Positions 1 to 6,430 of a DNA stretch of 10,322 nt are shown here, piece by piece. Source of the DNA: an uncultured Oscillospiraceae bacterium. GTDB taxonomy: Bacteria; Bacillota; Clostridia; Oscillospirales; Oscillospiraceae. The stretch lies in assembly GCA_934646185.1 (NCBI GenBank), contig CAKUEH010000053.1, forward strand, positions 1 to 10,322, given 5' to 3'. The translations under genes were made by a program, and so were the position numbers. Each line of letters starts with the position of its first letter. Position 1 is the stretch's first letter. Below the pieces are notes generated by a model, which did not search any database, was not told the origin of the DNA, and saw only the letters and a program-made list of their open reading frames with translations.

Positions 1-864
1 GTGGGCGGGAAGAACTGCTCACGCCTTTTGGACGTGAAGCCGGGAGAGCTCGGTCTGCGGCAGTCCGACGCGCTGTTCGCGCATGTCAAGCGCCTGCCGG
101 AGCTGGTGGACGCGCTGTGCGCGTCCGTAAAAATCGAAAACGTGACCGCCGTCGGCGTCAGCACCCGGCCCCGCGCGGTCGAGGGCTCGTATATGCCGTG
201 CTTTCTGGCCGGCTGGTCACAGGCGAGCTGTCTCGCAAGGATCCTGCGGGTTCCGCTGTACGAATTTTCCCACCAGCAGGGCCATATCGCGGCGAGCCTC
301 TGGTCAGCCGGACGGCTGGATCTGATGCAGGCGCCGCACCTTGCCTGGCACCTGTCCGGCGGCACGACGGAGCTGCTGCTCGTGACCCCGGACGGCAGAA
401 ATGTCAGAGCCGAAAAGCTCGGCGGCACGAGCGATATTTCCGCCGGCCAGCTGATCGACCGCACGGGAAAACTTCTGGGCCTGCCGTTCCCGGCAGGCAA
501 GTCCATCGACGCGCTGAGCCGCGAGTCGGACAGCAGGGAACGCTACCGCGTGAAGCTGAGCGGGCTGGAATTCTCCTTCTCCGGCATCCAGAACAAGGCG
601 GAACGATTTTACTCCGAGACGAAAAACGCAGCCGATACGGCGAAATTCGTCATGAACTGCGTCGTGACGTGCATTGCGGATGCGACGCGGGCCGCGCTTG
701 CGGAATATCCCGGCCTGCCAGTCGTGTTTTCCGGCGGCGTGGCGTCCAACTCCATGCTGCGCGAGCGCATGCGGGAATATGCGCCCGTCTTTGCCGAGCC
801 GCAATTCTCCACAGACAATGCCATGGGCATCGCCGTCCTGACGGCCCTGCAGGAGGGCGCATGA
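1..864 (+). CDS. TsaD/Kae1-like (M22 glycoprotease family) protein, 5' partial
   Basis: This is a member of the ASKHA-fold TsaD/Kae1/Qri7 family, whose canonical members make the t6A modification of tRNA with TsaB and TsaE. Seen here (numbering from the first in-window codon): the metal-binding pair H91 and H95 in HQQGH, an SGGTTEL nucleotide-binding motif at 119-125, a GGVASN motif at 245-250 and D272 in STDNA. These correspond to the two His and one Asp metal ligands of TsaD. Canonical TsaD is about 335 residues and begins with an LGIETSCDET-like strand. That part is missing, so the GTG at base 1 is probably internal and the gene starts upstream of the window. The motif that is normally HxEGH has Gln instead of Glu, and the usual GPGL loop reads RPRAVEGSY (about 56-64), so this is probably a divergent paralogue and not the housekeeping TsaD. 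Such proteins are often annotated 'peptidase M22'. Its stop overlaps the xseA start. Family is confident; substrate is unknown. Confidence 0.85.
   Translation: MGGKNCSRLLDVKPGELGLRQSDALFAHVKRLPELVDALCASVKIENVTAVGVSTRPRAVEGSYMPCFLAGWSQASCLARILRVPLYEFSHQQGHIAASLWSAGRLDLMQAPHLAWHLSGGTTELLLVTPDGRNVRAEKLGGTSDISAGQLIDRTGKLLGLPFPAGKSIDALSRESDSRERYRVKLSGLEFSFSGIQNKAERFYSETKNAADTAKFVMNCVVTCIADATRAALAEYPGLPVVFSGGVASNSMLRERMREYAPVFAEPQFSTDNAMGIAVLTALQEGA
851..857 (+). promoter_or_regulatory. Ribosome binding site of xseA, decides its start
   Basis: The sequence AGGAGGG lies in the last codons of the TsaD-like gene. Two in-frame ATG codons follow at 861 and 864. From the AGGAGG core the gap is 4 bases to 861 and 7 bases to 864, so 864 is the better spaced start. 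The difference is only one Met residue. Confidence 0.6.
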
Positions 865-2081
865 TGGAGCAGAACATCATTGCCGTCTCGCAGGTCAACG
901 AATATATCAAATTCCTGCTCGACCGCGACGAGCTGCTGGCAAACCTCTGCGTGCGCGGCGAGATCAGCAATTATAAGGTCTATCCCTCCGGTCATCATTA
1001 TTTTACGCTCAAGGATGCGGAGGGCGCGCTCAGATGCGTCATGTTCCGATCCAGCGCGCAGCGTCTGCGCTTCCGGCCGGAAAACGGCATGCAGGTGATC
1101 GCGTATGGCCGTGTGACGGTCTTTCCGCGTGACGGCGCGTATCAGCTCTATTGCAGCGCGCTGACCGCCGACGGAGCGGGCGATCTGTACGTCGCGTTCG
1201 AGCAGCTGAAGGAAAAGCTCTCCAAAGAGGGCCTGTTCGACCCGGCGCACAAAAGGCCCCTGCCAAAATATCCGCATACCATCGCCATCATCACGTCCGC
1301 CGCGGGCGCGGCGATCATGGATATGCTCCGCATTCTCGGCAAGCGCTACCCGCTGGCAAAGATCAGGCTCCTGCCTGTGCGCGTGCAGGGCGCGGAAGCG
1401 CCTGCCGAGATCGCGGGCGCGATCCGCTACGCGAACCGCTATCGGGTCGCCGACCTGATCATCACCGGACGCGGCGGCGGCTCCATGGAGGATCTCTGGG
1501 CCTTCAACGACGAGCGCGTGGCGCGGGCGATTTTTGATTCTGAAATTCCGGTGATCTCCGCCGTCGGCCATGAGCCTGACGTGACGATCTCCGATTACGT
1601 CGCGGATCTTCGCGCCGCGACGCCCAGCAACGCCGCCGAGCTTGCCGTGCCGGATCAGCAGGAGCTGCGCAAAAAGCTGTCCATGATGCAGGCGTCCATG
1701 GAGCAGAGCATGCAGAAAACGCTCAGGCTCAGCCGCCAGCGGCTGACGGGACTCGCGGAAAAGCGCGTGCTGCAAAGCCCGCTGAATTATGTGGAAGACC
1801 GCCGCATGCTGCTGGACTTCCTGTCCACGCGGCTGCACGCGGCCGGGCAGAAGACGCTGCACGAAAAAAAACAGCGCTTTGTCCGTCTGACCGCCGCGCT
1901 GGACGCGATGAGTCCTTTGAAGGTACTCTCGCGCGGCTACAGCATGGTGACGGACGAGGCGGGAACGCTCATCACAAGCGCGAGCGCCGTAAGCCCCGGC
2001 CAGCGCATTCACGTCAGCCTGCGCAGCGGCAGTCTGACGGCACAGGTCGAGCAGACACAGGAGGGAGACAAGCATGTCTGA
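864..2081 (+). CDS. xseA: Exodeoxyribonuclease VII large subunit
   Basis: Catalytic subunit of exonuclease VII, which degrades single-stranded DNA from both ends to short oligonucleotides in recombination and mismatch repair. The 405-residue product has an N-terminal OB fold (about 7-100, starting VSQVNEYIK and including RGEISNYK). The catalytic domain follows (about 120-265), with D153, R203 in GRGGGS, and H236 and D239 in GHEPD; these line up with the four residues known to matter in the E. coli enzyme. A Gln/Leu-rich coiled-coil-like stretch follows (about 265-350), then the usual C-terminal block LSRGYSMVTDEAG. The length is a little below the 450 or so of E. coli and normal for clostridia. 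An open frame extends far upstream (to 117), but it only shadows the preceding gene. The gene overlaps its upstream neighbour by one base and xseB by 8 bases. Confidence 0.97.
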   Translation: MEQNIIAVSQVNEYIKFLLDRDELLANLCVRGEISNYKVYPSGHHYFTLKDAEGALRCVMFRSSAQRLRFRPENGMQVIAYGRVTVFPRDGAYQLYCSALTADGAGDLYVAFEQLKEKLSKEGLFDPAHKRPLPKYPHTIAIITSAAGAAIMDMLRILGKRYPLAKIRLLPVRVQGAEAPAEIAGAIRYANRYRVADLIITGRGGGSMEDLWAFNDERVARAIFDSEIPVISAVGHEPDVTISDYVADLRAATPSNAAELAVPDQQELRKKLSMMQASMEQSMQKTLRLSRQRLTGLAEKRVLQSPLNYVEDRRMLLDFLSTRLHAAGQKTLHEKKQRFVRLTAALDAMSPLKVLSRGYSMVTDEAGTLITSASAVSPGQRIHVSLRSGSLTAQVEQTQEGDKHV

Positions 2082-2307
2082 ACAATCCAGAAATTTTGAA
2101 GCCTCGATGGAGCGGCTGGAGACCATCGTCCGGCAGCTCGAACAGGGCAACGCTCCGCTGGAAGAGGCGCTGAAGCTCTTTCAGGAGGGGACTGCGCTCG
2201 TCCAGTCCTGCACAAAGCTGCTTGATCATGCGGAGCAGGAGATCGTCAAGCTGACAAAGACCGCCGACGGTACGCCGGCAGAAACGGAGTATGTACGCGA
2301 TGAGTGA
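2074..2307 (+). CDS. xseB: Exodeoxyribonuclease VII small subunit
   Basis: Small helical subunit of exonuclease VII. Several copies decorate the coiled-coil arms of one XseA, and both are needed for a stable, regulated nuclease. The 77-residue product has the usual family length and signature: NFEASMERLETIVRQLEQG followed by PLEEALKLFQEGTALV and a CTKLLDHAEQEI segment, predicted to be two helices. The tail (KTADGTPAETEYVRDE) is variable in the family. The start ATG lies inside the last codons of xseA (8-base overlap), with AGGAGGG at 2059-2065 about 8 bases upstream. Translational coupling to xseA would help keep subunit ratios. The 3' end in turn overlaps ispA by 8 bases. Confidence 0.96.
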   Translation: MSEQSRNFEASMERLETIVRQLEQGNAPLEEALKLFQEGTALVQSCTKLLDHAEQEIVKLTKTADGTPAETEYVRDE

Positions 2308-3169
2308 ATTTCATGACCAGATCGCCCAATACCGCGCTGCGATCGAAGCGTTTTTGCAGACGCAGTTCTGTGAGGATCTGCCGCAGAAGCGCCTGTTCGA
2401 CGCCATGCGCTACAGTCTGCTTGCGGGAGGCAAGCGCATCCGCCCGGTCCTGACGCTGGAATTCTGCCGCATCTGCGGCGGAGACTGGCGGAGCGCCGTT
2501 CCCTTTGCCTGCGCGCTGGAGATGATCCACACCTACAGCCTCATCCACGACGATCTGCCGTGTATGGACAACGACGATTACCGCCGGGGCCGTCTCACCA
2601 ACCACAAGGTCTTCGGCGAGGCGCTGGCTGTGCTCGCGGGCGACGGTCTGCTGACTGCCGCGTTTGAAACGGCGGCAAACGCGCCCGCAGACCCCGCCGT
2701 GACCGTCAAAGCCATCCGGATCCTGTCGGAGCAGGCGGGTGAGCTCGGCATGGTCGGCGGACAGGTGCTCGACATGGACGCGGAGGAGCAGGAGCTGACG
2801 GAGCAGGGGATCTATGATATCCAGCGCCGCAAGACCGGCGCGCTCATTCAGGCGGCCTGCCAGATCGGCGTCGTGGCCGCGAACGGCACGCAGCAGCAGC
2901 TGGACGCCGCGAAGACCTACGCGCAGAATCTCGGCCTCGCGTTCCAGATCCGCGACGATATGCTCGATGTTCTGGGTGACGCGGCCAAGCTCGGCAAAGC
3001 CACGCATGTGGACGAGAATAAAAACACGTTCGTCCGCCTGTACGGTATCGGCGCGTGCTCGAAGATGATCGAATCGGAGACAAAGACGGCCATCGAGGCG
3101 CTGGCCTGCTTTGAAAACTCCGAATTCCTTGTGGAAATGGCCCGTCAGCTGGCGCTTCGTGAATACTGA
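2300..3169 (+). CDS. ispA: Farnesyl diphosphate synthase (short-chain trans-prenyltransferase)
   Basis: Condenses dimethylallyl diphosphate with two isopentenyl diphosphates to give geranyl and then farnesyl diphosphate, the precursor of undecaprenyl lipid carrier and quinone side chains. The 289-residue protein shows GGKRIRP (43-49, diphosphate binding), the first Asp-rich motif DDLPCMD (84-90) followed by RRG, an LAGDG block (112-116) and the second Asp-rich motif RDDMLD (218-223). The two extra residues in the first motif (DDxxxxD) mark a bacterial type II FPP synthase. ATG codons occur at 2291 and 2300. GGAG at 2286-2289 is 10 bases from 2300 but abuts 2291, so 2300 is preferred. The product could in principle be geranyl or geranylgeranyl diphosphate, but length and motifs favour farnesyl. 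It is the last protein gene before the long RNA gene; dxs, for the first step of the same pathway, lies beyond oapA. Confidence 0.95.
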   Translation: MSEFHDQIAQYRAAIEAFLQTQFCEDLPQKRLFDAMRYSLLAGGKRIRPVLTLEFCRICGGDWRSAVPFACALEMIHTYSLIHDDLPCMDNDDYRRGRLTNHKVFGEALAVLAGDGLLTAAFETAANAPADPAVTVKAIRILSEQAGELGMVGGQVLDMDAEEQELTEQGIYDIQRRKTGALIQAACQIGVVAANGTQQQLDAAKTYAQNLGLAFQIRDDMLDVLGDAAKLGKATHVDENKNTFVRLYGIGACSKMIESETKTAIEALACFENSEFLVEMARQLALREY

Positions 3170-3220
3170 TGCATCCGACAGCGCCGAATTTTCGGATCGT
3201 AACAGAAAGTTTATGAATAT

Positions 3221-3253
3221 TTGCTTGTATATACATCCGTAATATGATATACT
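3221..3253 (+). promoter_or_regulatory. Candidate sigma-A promoter of the OLE RNA
   Basis: An AT-rich island stands out in the GC-rich window just before the structured RNA. Two overlapping readings are possible: TTGTAT (3225-3230), 17 bases, TATACT (3248-3253); or TTGCTT (3221-3226), 16 bases, TATGAT (3243-3248). The first would start transcription at about 3259-3261, exactly where the 5' strand of the RNA's terminal helix begins. No clear terminator separates ispA from this promoter, so readthrough from the upstream operon is also possible. Confidence 0.7.
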
Positions 3254-3258
3254 GACCC

Positions 3259-3895
3259 TGCAATGGCGCAGTATTCTAGTCAGCTTTGCCGGCTGCGAGG
3301 AAGGGCCTAAAAATCCTTTGTTTGGCATACCTGTGAACCCCGTGGTGTCTGCTTCTTACGCCCAGTCTGGGGTGGATGCTGTGGGAAGGCGATTTTGCGC
3401 CTGCGGCGGACGGGCTGTCTCCAATGGCATGGAGAAGATGACCCGGTCGCTGTGGAGACTGGATATTGTGCAGCGGCGAACTCCCTTTGCGGTATCCGAC
3501 CGTTGTACGATACCGGATATGAACCTGCATTGCGGTGCTACCCGGCTTTAAGCCGTGAACGCTGTGTGCAGAGTAGCCTGCCTTGCGTGAACCGGCCGGG
3601 AAAGGGAAGCTGATGCGTCCGGTGCTCATGGCCTTGAGCACAGACGATATTCCCTTGAAAGACGGTTTGCAAAAGAGGATAAGAGTCGGTTCAAGCTGTT
3701 GTGGAAATCACCTAGACTGTCGAAAGGGCCTTTATGGGATTGCGGTACGGACTAAGTGGCAATCGGGTAGTGGCCATGGCGACAGGTCAACGCGAGCATG
3801 AAAGGGGAACCACCTCCATCGGCGACGAGAGGATGCTCCCGGGGAAAACAAACCCGACCTAAGCCGTAAGATTAACCATAATCGCTGCCATTGTA
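3259..3895 (+). ncRNA. ole: OLE RNA (Ornate, Large, Extremophilic RNA)
   Basis: A non-coding RNA of about 635 nt; the family is about 600 nt. The ends are set by a long-range helix pairing 3259-3266 with 3888-3895 and 3269-3271 with 3885-3887, around a two-base bulge. Strong local helices seen by eye: 3387-3391/3398-3402, 3490-3496/3509-3515 (7 bp), 3543-3547/3551-3555, 3622-3628/3635-3641 (7 bp), itself enclosed by 3602-3608/3650-3656 (7 bp), and near the 3' end 3794-3799/3833-3838 stacked on 3813-3816/3829-3832, then 3840-3843/3853-3856. The block at about 3801-3863 (GGGGAACCACCTCC and following) resembles the conserved 3' part of OLE as I remember it. Position between ispA and dxs, directly upstream of a four-helix membrane protein, is the diagnostic OLE context. 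In Halalkalibacterium halodurans OLE RNA associates with the membrane through OapA and affects tolerance of cold, alcohols and magnesium. No covariance-model search was run. Open frames inside it look unconstrained. Confidence 0.92.
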
Positions 3896-3907
3896 CATTT
3901 GTTAATC

Positions 3908-3941
3908 CTGATAAAATGCCGCGTACGCGGCGTTTTATCAG
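3908..3941 (+). terminator. 34-base near-perfect palindrome; candidate terminator/attenuator or processing hairpin
   Basis: The arms 3908-3924 and 3925-3941 are complementary at every position except one U-G wobble. In RNA this gives a hairpin of about 15 bp with a GUAC-type tetraloop. The GC-rich core (GCCGCG/CGCGGC) is flanked by AAAA on the left and TTTT (3933-3936) on the right, which resembles a bidirectional intrinsic terminator. It lies just after the OLE 3' end and before the oapA ribosome binding site. It could terminate OLE, attenuate readthrough into oapA and dxs, or act as an RNase III site. The palindrome is directly visible; its role is inferred. Confidence 0.7.
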
Positions 3942-3963
3942 CATTTATTTGTGCAGATATAAG
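3935..3963 (+). promoter_or_regulatory. Weak candidate promoter for oapA-dxs
   Basis: TTATCA (3935-3940), 17 bases, TATAAG (3958-3963) gives 4 of 6 and 5 of 6 matches to the sigma-A consensus. Transcription would start near 3970, leaving a very short leader before GGAGG at 3979. The -35 box overlaps the palindrome's right arm. AT-rich sequence often yields such matches by chance, so this is only a candidate. Confidence 0.3.
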
Positions 3964-3978
3964 TTTACATAATTATTT

Positions 3979-3983
3979 GGAGG
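3979..3983 (+). promoter_or_regulatory. Ribosome binding site that fixes the TTG start of oapA
   Basis: GGAGG is the only strong Shine-Dalgarno sequence ahead of the oapA frame. The next possible in-frame start is TTG at 3989, 5 bases further on. There is no ATG or GTG at a suitable distance. Confidence 0.8.
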
Positions 3984-3988
3984 CTGCC

Positions 3989-4582
3989 TTGGCTGCTGCA
4001 AAAAAGAAAAAGGCCGGAAAATCGGCCAGGCCCGATTTCAAGTGGATCGCGCTCATTTTCCTTACGACCGTTCTGATCTCGGCCCTTATGAGCTTCGTGT
4101 CGTCCAATCTGCTGGAGGGCGCGGGGCTTGCGCTGTCCTTTGTGATCCTGATCTGCATCGTTCTGACCGGCATTCTGTTTGATATCATCGGCGTCGCCGT
4201 CACGGCGGCGGACGAGGTTCCGTTTCACGCGATGGCTTCGCGCAAGGTCCCCGAGGCGGAGGACGCGCTGCGCCTTATCCGCAACGCCGGCAAGGTCTCG
4301 TCGTTCTGCAACGACGTCATCGGCGATATCTGCGGCGTTATCTCCGGCTCTGCCGCGGCGGTCATCGCTGCGCGCGTGCTGATCCTGAGCAAAAGCAAGT
4401 CGGAGATCTTTATCACACTGCTGCTGTCCGCGGTCGTTTCGGGCGTGACGGTCGGCGGCAAGGCCTGCGGCAAGTCGCTTGCCATGAACAGCAGTACCGC
4501 CGTTGTGCGCACGGCGGCAAAAGTCCTGTGCTTTTTCCGGACGCTTCCGCAGCGTCTTCGAAAAAAGCACGCAGAAAAATGA
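3989..4582 (+). CDS. oapA: OLE-associated membrane protein OapA
   Basis: Small integral membrane protein that in studied species binds OLE RNA and brings it to the cytoplasmic membrane. The 197-residue product has a Lys-rich N-terminus (AAAKKKKAGKSARP) and four likely membrane helices at about 19-37, 45-70, 108-133 and 138-157. A cytosolic-looking loop between helices 2 and 3 carries FHAMASRKVPEAEDALRLIR, and the C-terminus is basic (RLRKKH). The layout around helix 2, the loop and helix 3 (FDIIGVAVTAADEVPF, then IRNAGKVSSFCNDVIGDI) recalls DUF21/CNNM-type membrane domains; this is inference from pattern. The basic tails are plausible RNA contacts. The start is TTG, chosen from the GGAGG at 3979; an upstream extension to 3899 would translate through the palindrome and is rejected. 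Position directly downstream of OLE RNA and 9 bases before dxs is the main support for the name. Confidence 0.88.
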   Translation: MAAAKKKKAGKSARPDFKWIALIFLTTVLISALMSFVSSNLLEGAGLALSFVILICIVLTGILFDIIGVAVTAADEVPFHAMASRKVPEAEDALRLIRNAGKVSSFCNDVIGDICGVISGSAAAVIAARVLILSKSKSEIFITLLLSAVVSGVTVGGKACGKSLAMNSSTAVVRTAAKVLCFFRTLPQRLRKKHAEK

Positions 4583-4591
4583 GGGCTTCCC

Positions 4592-6430
4592 ATGCTTTTA
4601 GATACCATCCATTCCAGACAGGATCTGCTGGATCTTCCCGAAGAGCAGCTTGGGACGCTCTGCGATGAGATCCGACAGTTTCTCGTACAAAACGTCAGCC
4701 GCACCGGCGGCCACCTGGCATCCAATCTCGGCATTGTCGAGACGACGGTCGCGGTCCACCGCGTGTTCGATACCAGCCGCGACCGGCTCGTGTTTGACGT
4801 CGGGCATCAGTGCTATGTCCATAAAATGCTGACCGGACGCATGGATCGGTTTGACACGCTCCGCCAGCAGGGGGGGCTTTCCGGCTTTCCGAAGCCCTGC
4901 GAAAGCGAGCACGACGCCTTCATCGCCGGTCACGCCTCCAATGCCGTTTCCGTCGCGCTGGGCATGGCCCGCGCCCGGACGATGGAGGGGAAGGATTATC
5001 ACGTGCTGGCCCTGATGGGCGACGGCGCACTCACCGGCGGTCTTGCCTATGAGGGCTTCAACAATGCGGGCGCGAGCCGTGAGCCCATGATCGTTCTGCT
5101 CAATGACAACGGCATGTCCATCACGCCGAACGTCGGCGCGATCTCCCGCTATCTCGCGCAGGCACGCCTGCGCCCGAAATATCTGGATCTCAAGCTCTGG
5201 TACCGCCAGACGACGGCCAAAAGCGCCTTCGGGCGCAGGCTCTACGCATTGACGCATAGGGTAAAAGAGCACATGCGCCGCAGCATTCTCGGCACAACGC
5301 TGTTTGAGAATCTGGGCTTTACCTACCTTGGCCCGGTCGACGGGCATGATATCTCCAGGATCGAGATGCTTCTGAAGACGGCTGTGGCGCTGCACGAGCC
5401 CGTTCTGATCCATCTTATCACGCAGAAGGGGCGCGGCTATGCGCCGGCGGAGAAAACGCCGCAGGACTTTCACGGCATCGGGAAATTTGATCCCGAAACC
5501 GGCATGAGCCCTGCCGCGGCAGGGCCGTCCTTCTCGGACGTGTTCGGGCAGGAGCTCTGCCGGATGGCCGCCAGCGACAAGACGGTCTGCGCCATCACCG
5601 CCGCCATGCAGCACGGCACGGGCCTCGATCAGTTTGCATCTGATTTTTCATCCCGGTTTTTTGACGTCGGCATTGCGGAGGGCCATGCGGTCTGCATGGC
5701 GGCGGGACTTGCCAAGCAGGGGATGAAGCCTGTTGCGGCGATCTATTCCACATTTTTGCAGCGCGCCTATGACATGCTGCTGCACGATGTAGCTTTGCAG
5801 CAGCTCCATGTGGTTCTGGCTGTCGACCGCTGCGGCGTCGTCGGCGAGGACGGCGACACGCACCAGGGCATGTTCGACATCGGTTATCTGCGGCAGGTAC
5901 CGGGTATGAAGATCTTCTGCCCGGCCAGCTTTGCCGAGCTGCGCGAGGATCTGCACACGGCGCTCTATGCCTGCACCGGCCCTGCGGCCATCCGCTATCC
6001 GCGCGGCGGCGAGGGCGGCTATCAGGCGGCCGCACCCCAGACCCGCATCCGCGAGGGCTATACATGTACGATCATCTGCTACGGTACGATGGTCAACGCC
6101 GTGCTTGCCGCTGCGGATACGATGCAGGCCGCGGGCTACCGGCCCGAAATTTTAAAGCTGCGCACCATTTCCCCGGTCGACTGGGACGCGATCGAGGCAT
6201 CCGTCCGAAAGACAAAGCGTGTGTTCGTTTTTGAGGAAACGTCCGACCGTGAATGTCTGGCGGACGAGATCTTTGCGCATCTGACCGAAAACGGGATCCC
6301 GGCTGTCTGCCGCAAGCGGAACCTTGGCCGGGGCTTTATCCCGCACGGTGCGCCCGCCGCGCTGCTTGCCGCGGCAGGGCTGGACGCCGCTTCGCTCACA
6401 AAACTGATGCAGGAGGAGCTTTCCCGATGA
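4592..6430 (+). CDS. dxs: 1-deoxy-D-xylulose-5-phosphate synthase
   Basis: Thiamine diphosphate enzyme that joins pyruvate and glyceraldehyde 3-phosphate, releasing CO2, to give DXP. This is the entry step of the MEP isoprenoid pathway and a precursor source for thiamine and pyridoxal. The 612-residue protein is slightly shorter than the 620-640 typical of the family. Visible features: GGHLASNLG (39-47, with H41), DVGHQ (69-73), the ThDP-binding motif GDG (143-145) followed by LLNDNGMSI (169-177), the catalytic Glu at 363 in IAEGHA, and the pyrimidine-domain block DRCGVVGEDGDTHQG (from D412, H424). The family usually has AEQHA or similar; Gly after the Glu is a mild variant. A transketolase C-terminal domain follows (about 490-605). 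GAGGG at 4581-4585, overlapping the oapA stop, is a suitable ribosome binding site. It shares the pathway with ispA on the other side of OLE RNA. Confidence 0.97.
   Translation: MLLDTIHSRQDLLDLPEEQLGTLCDEIRQFLVQNVSRTGGHLASNLGIVETTVAVHRVFDTSRDRLVFDVGHQCYVHKMLTGRMDRFDTLRQQGGLSGFPKPCESEHDAFIAGHASNAVSVALGMARARTMEGKDYHVLALMGDGALTGGLAYEGFNNAGASREPMIVLLNDNGMSITPNVGAISRYLAQARLRPKYLDLKLWYRQTTAKSAFGRRLYALTHRVKEHMRRSILGTTLFENLGFTYLGPVDGHDISRIEMLLKTAVALHEPVLIHLITQKGRGYAPAEKTPQDFHGIGKFDPETGMSPAAAGPSFSDVFGQELCRMAASDKTVCAITAAMQHGTGLDQFASDFSSRFFDVGIAEGHAVCMAAGLAKQGMKPVAAIYSTFLQRAYDMLLHDVALQQLHVVLAVDRCGVVGEDGDTHQGMFDIGYLRQVPGMKIFCPASFAELREDLHTALYACTGPAAIRYPRGGEGGYQAAAPQTRIREGYTCTIICYGTMVNAVLAAADTMQAAGYRPEILKLRTISPVDWDAIEASVRKTKRVFVFEETSDRECLADEIFAHLTENGIPAVCRKRNLGRGFIPHGAPAALLAAAGLDAASLTKLMQEELSR

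Noticed and set aside
117..863. N-terminal extension of xseA upstream of 864
   Set aside because: The extended part overlaps the conserved TsaD-like gene, and XseA homologues begin at the OB-fold VSQVN segment.
3173..3197. ATCCGA/TCGGAT inverted repeat after ispA as a terminator
   Set aside because: Only 6 bp with a 13-base loop and no T-tract; too weak to call.
2246..3328. A 360-residue minus-strand open frame opposite ispA
   Set aside because: It lies antisense to a clear FPP synthase and runs through the OLE promoter. The composition is typical of a shadow frame.
3318..3801. Three short plus-strand open frames inside the RNA region
   Set aside because: They overlap each other in different frames, have no good ribosome binding sites and fall across strong RNA helices.
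3259..3895. Group II intron or mobile element as an explanation of the non-coding region
   Set aside because: There are no intron boundary or domain V-like signals that I can see, no reverse transcriptase, and no disrupted gene; synteny fits OLE far better.
3899..3988. Upstream TTG start giving a longer OapA
   Set aside because: It has no ribosome binding site, and the added residues are translated from the palindrome and the RNA's 3' flank.
4598..5614. A 338-residue minus-strand open frame opposite dxs
   Set aside because: It is a shadow of dxs, with no recognisable domain.
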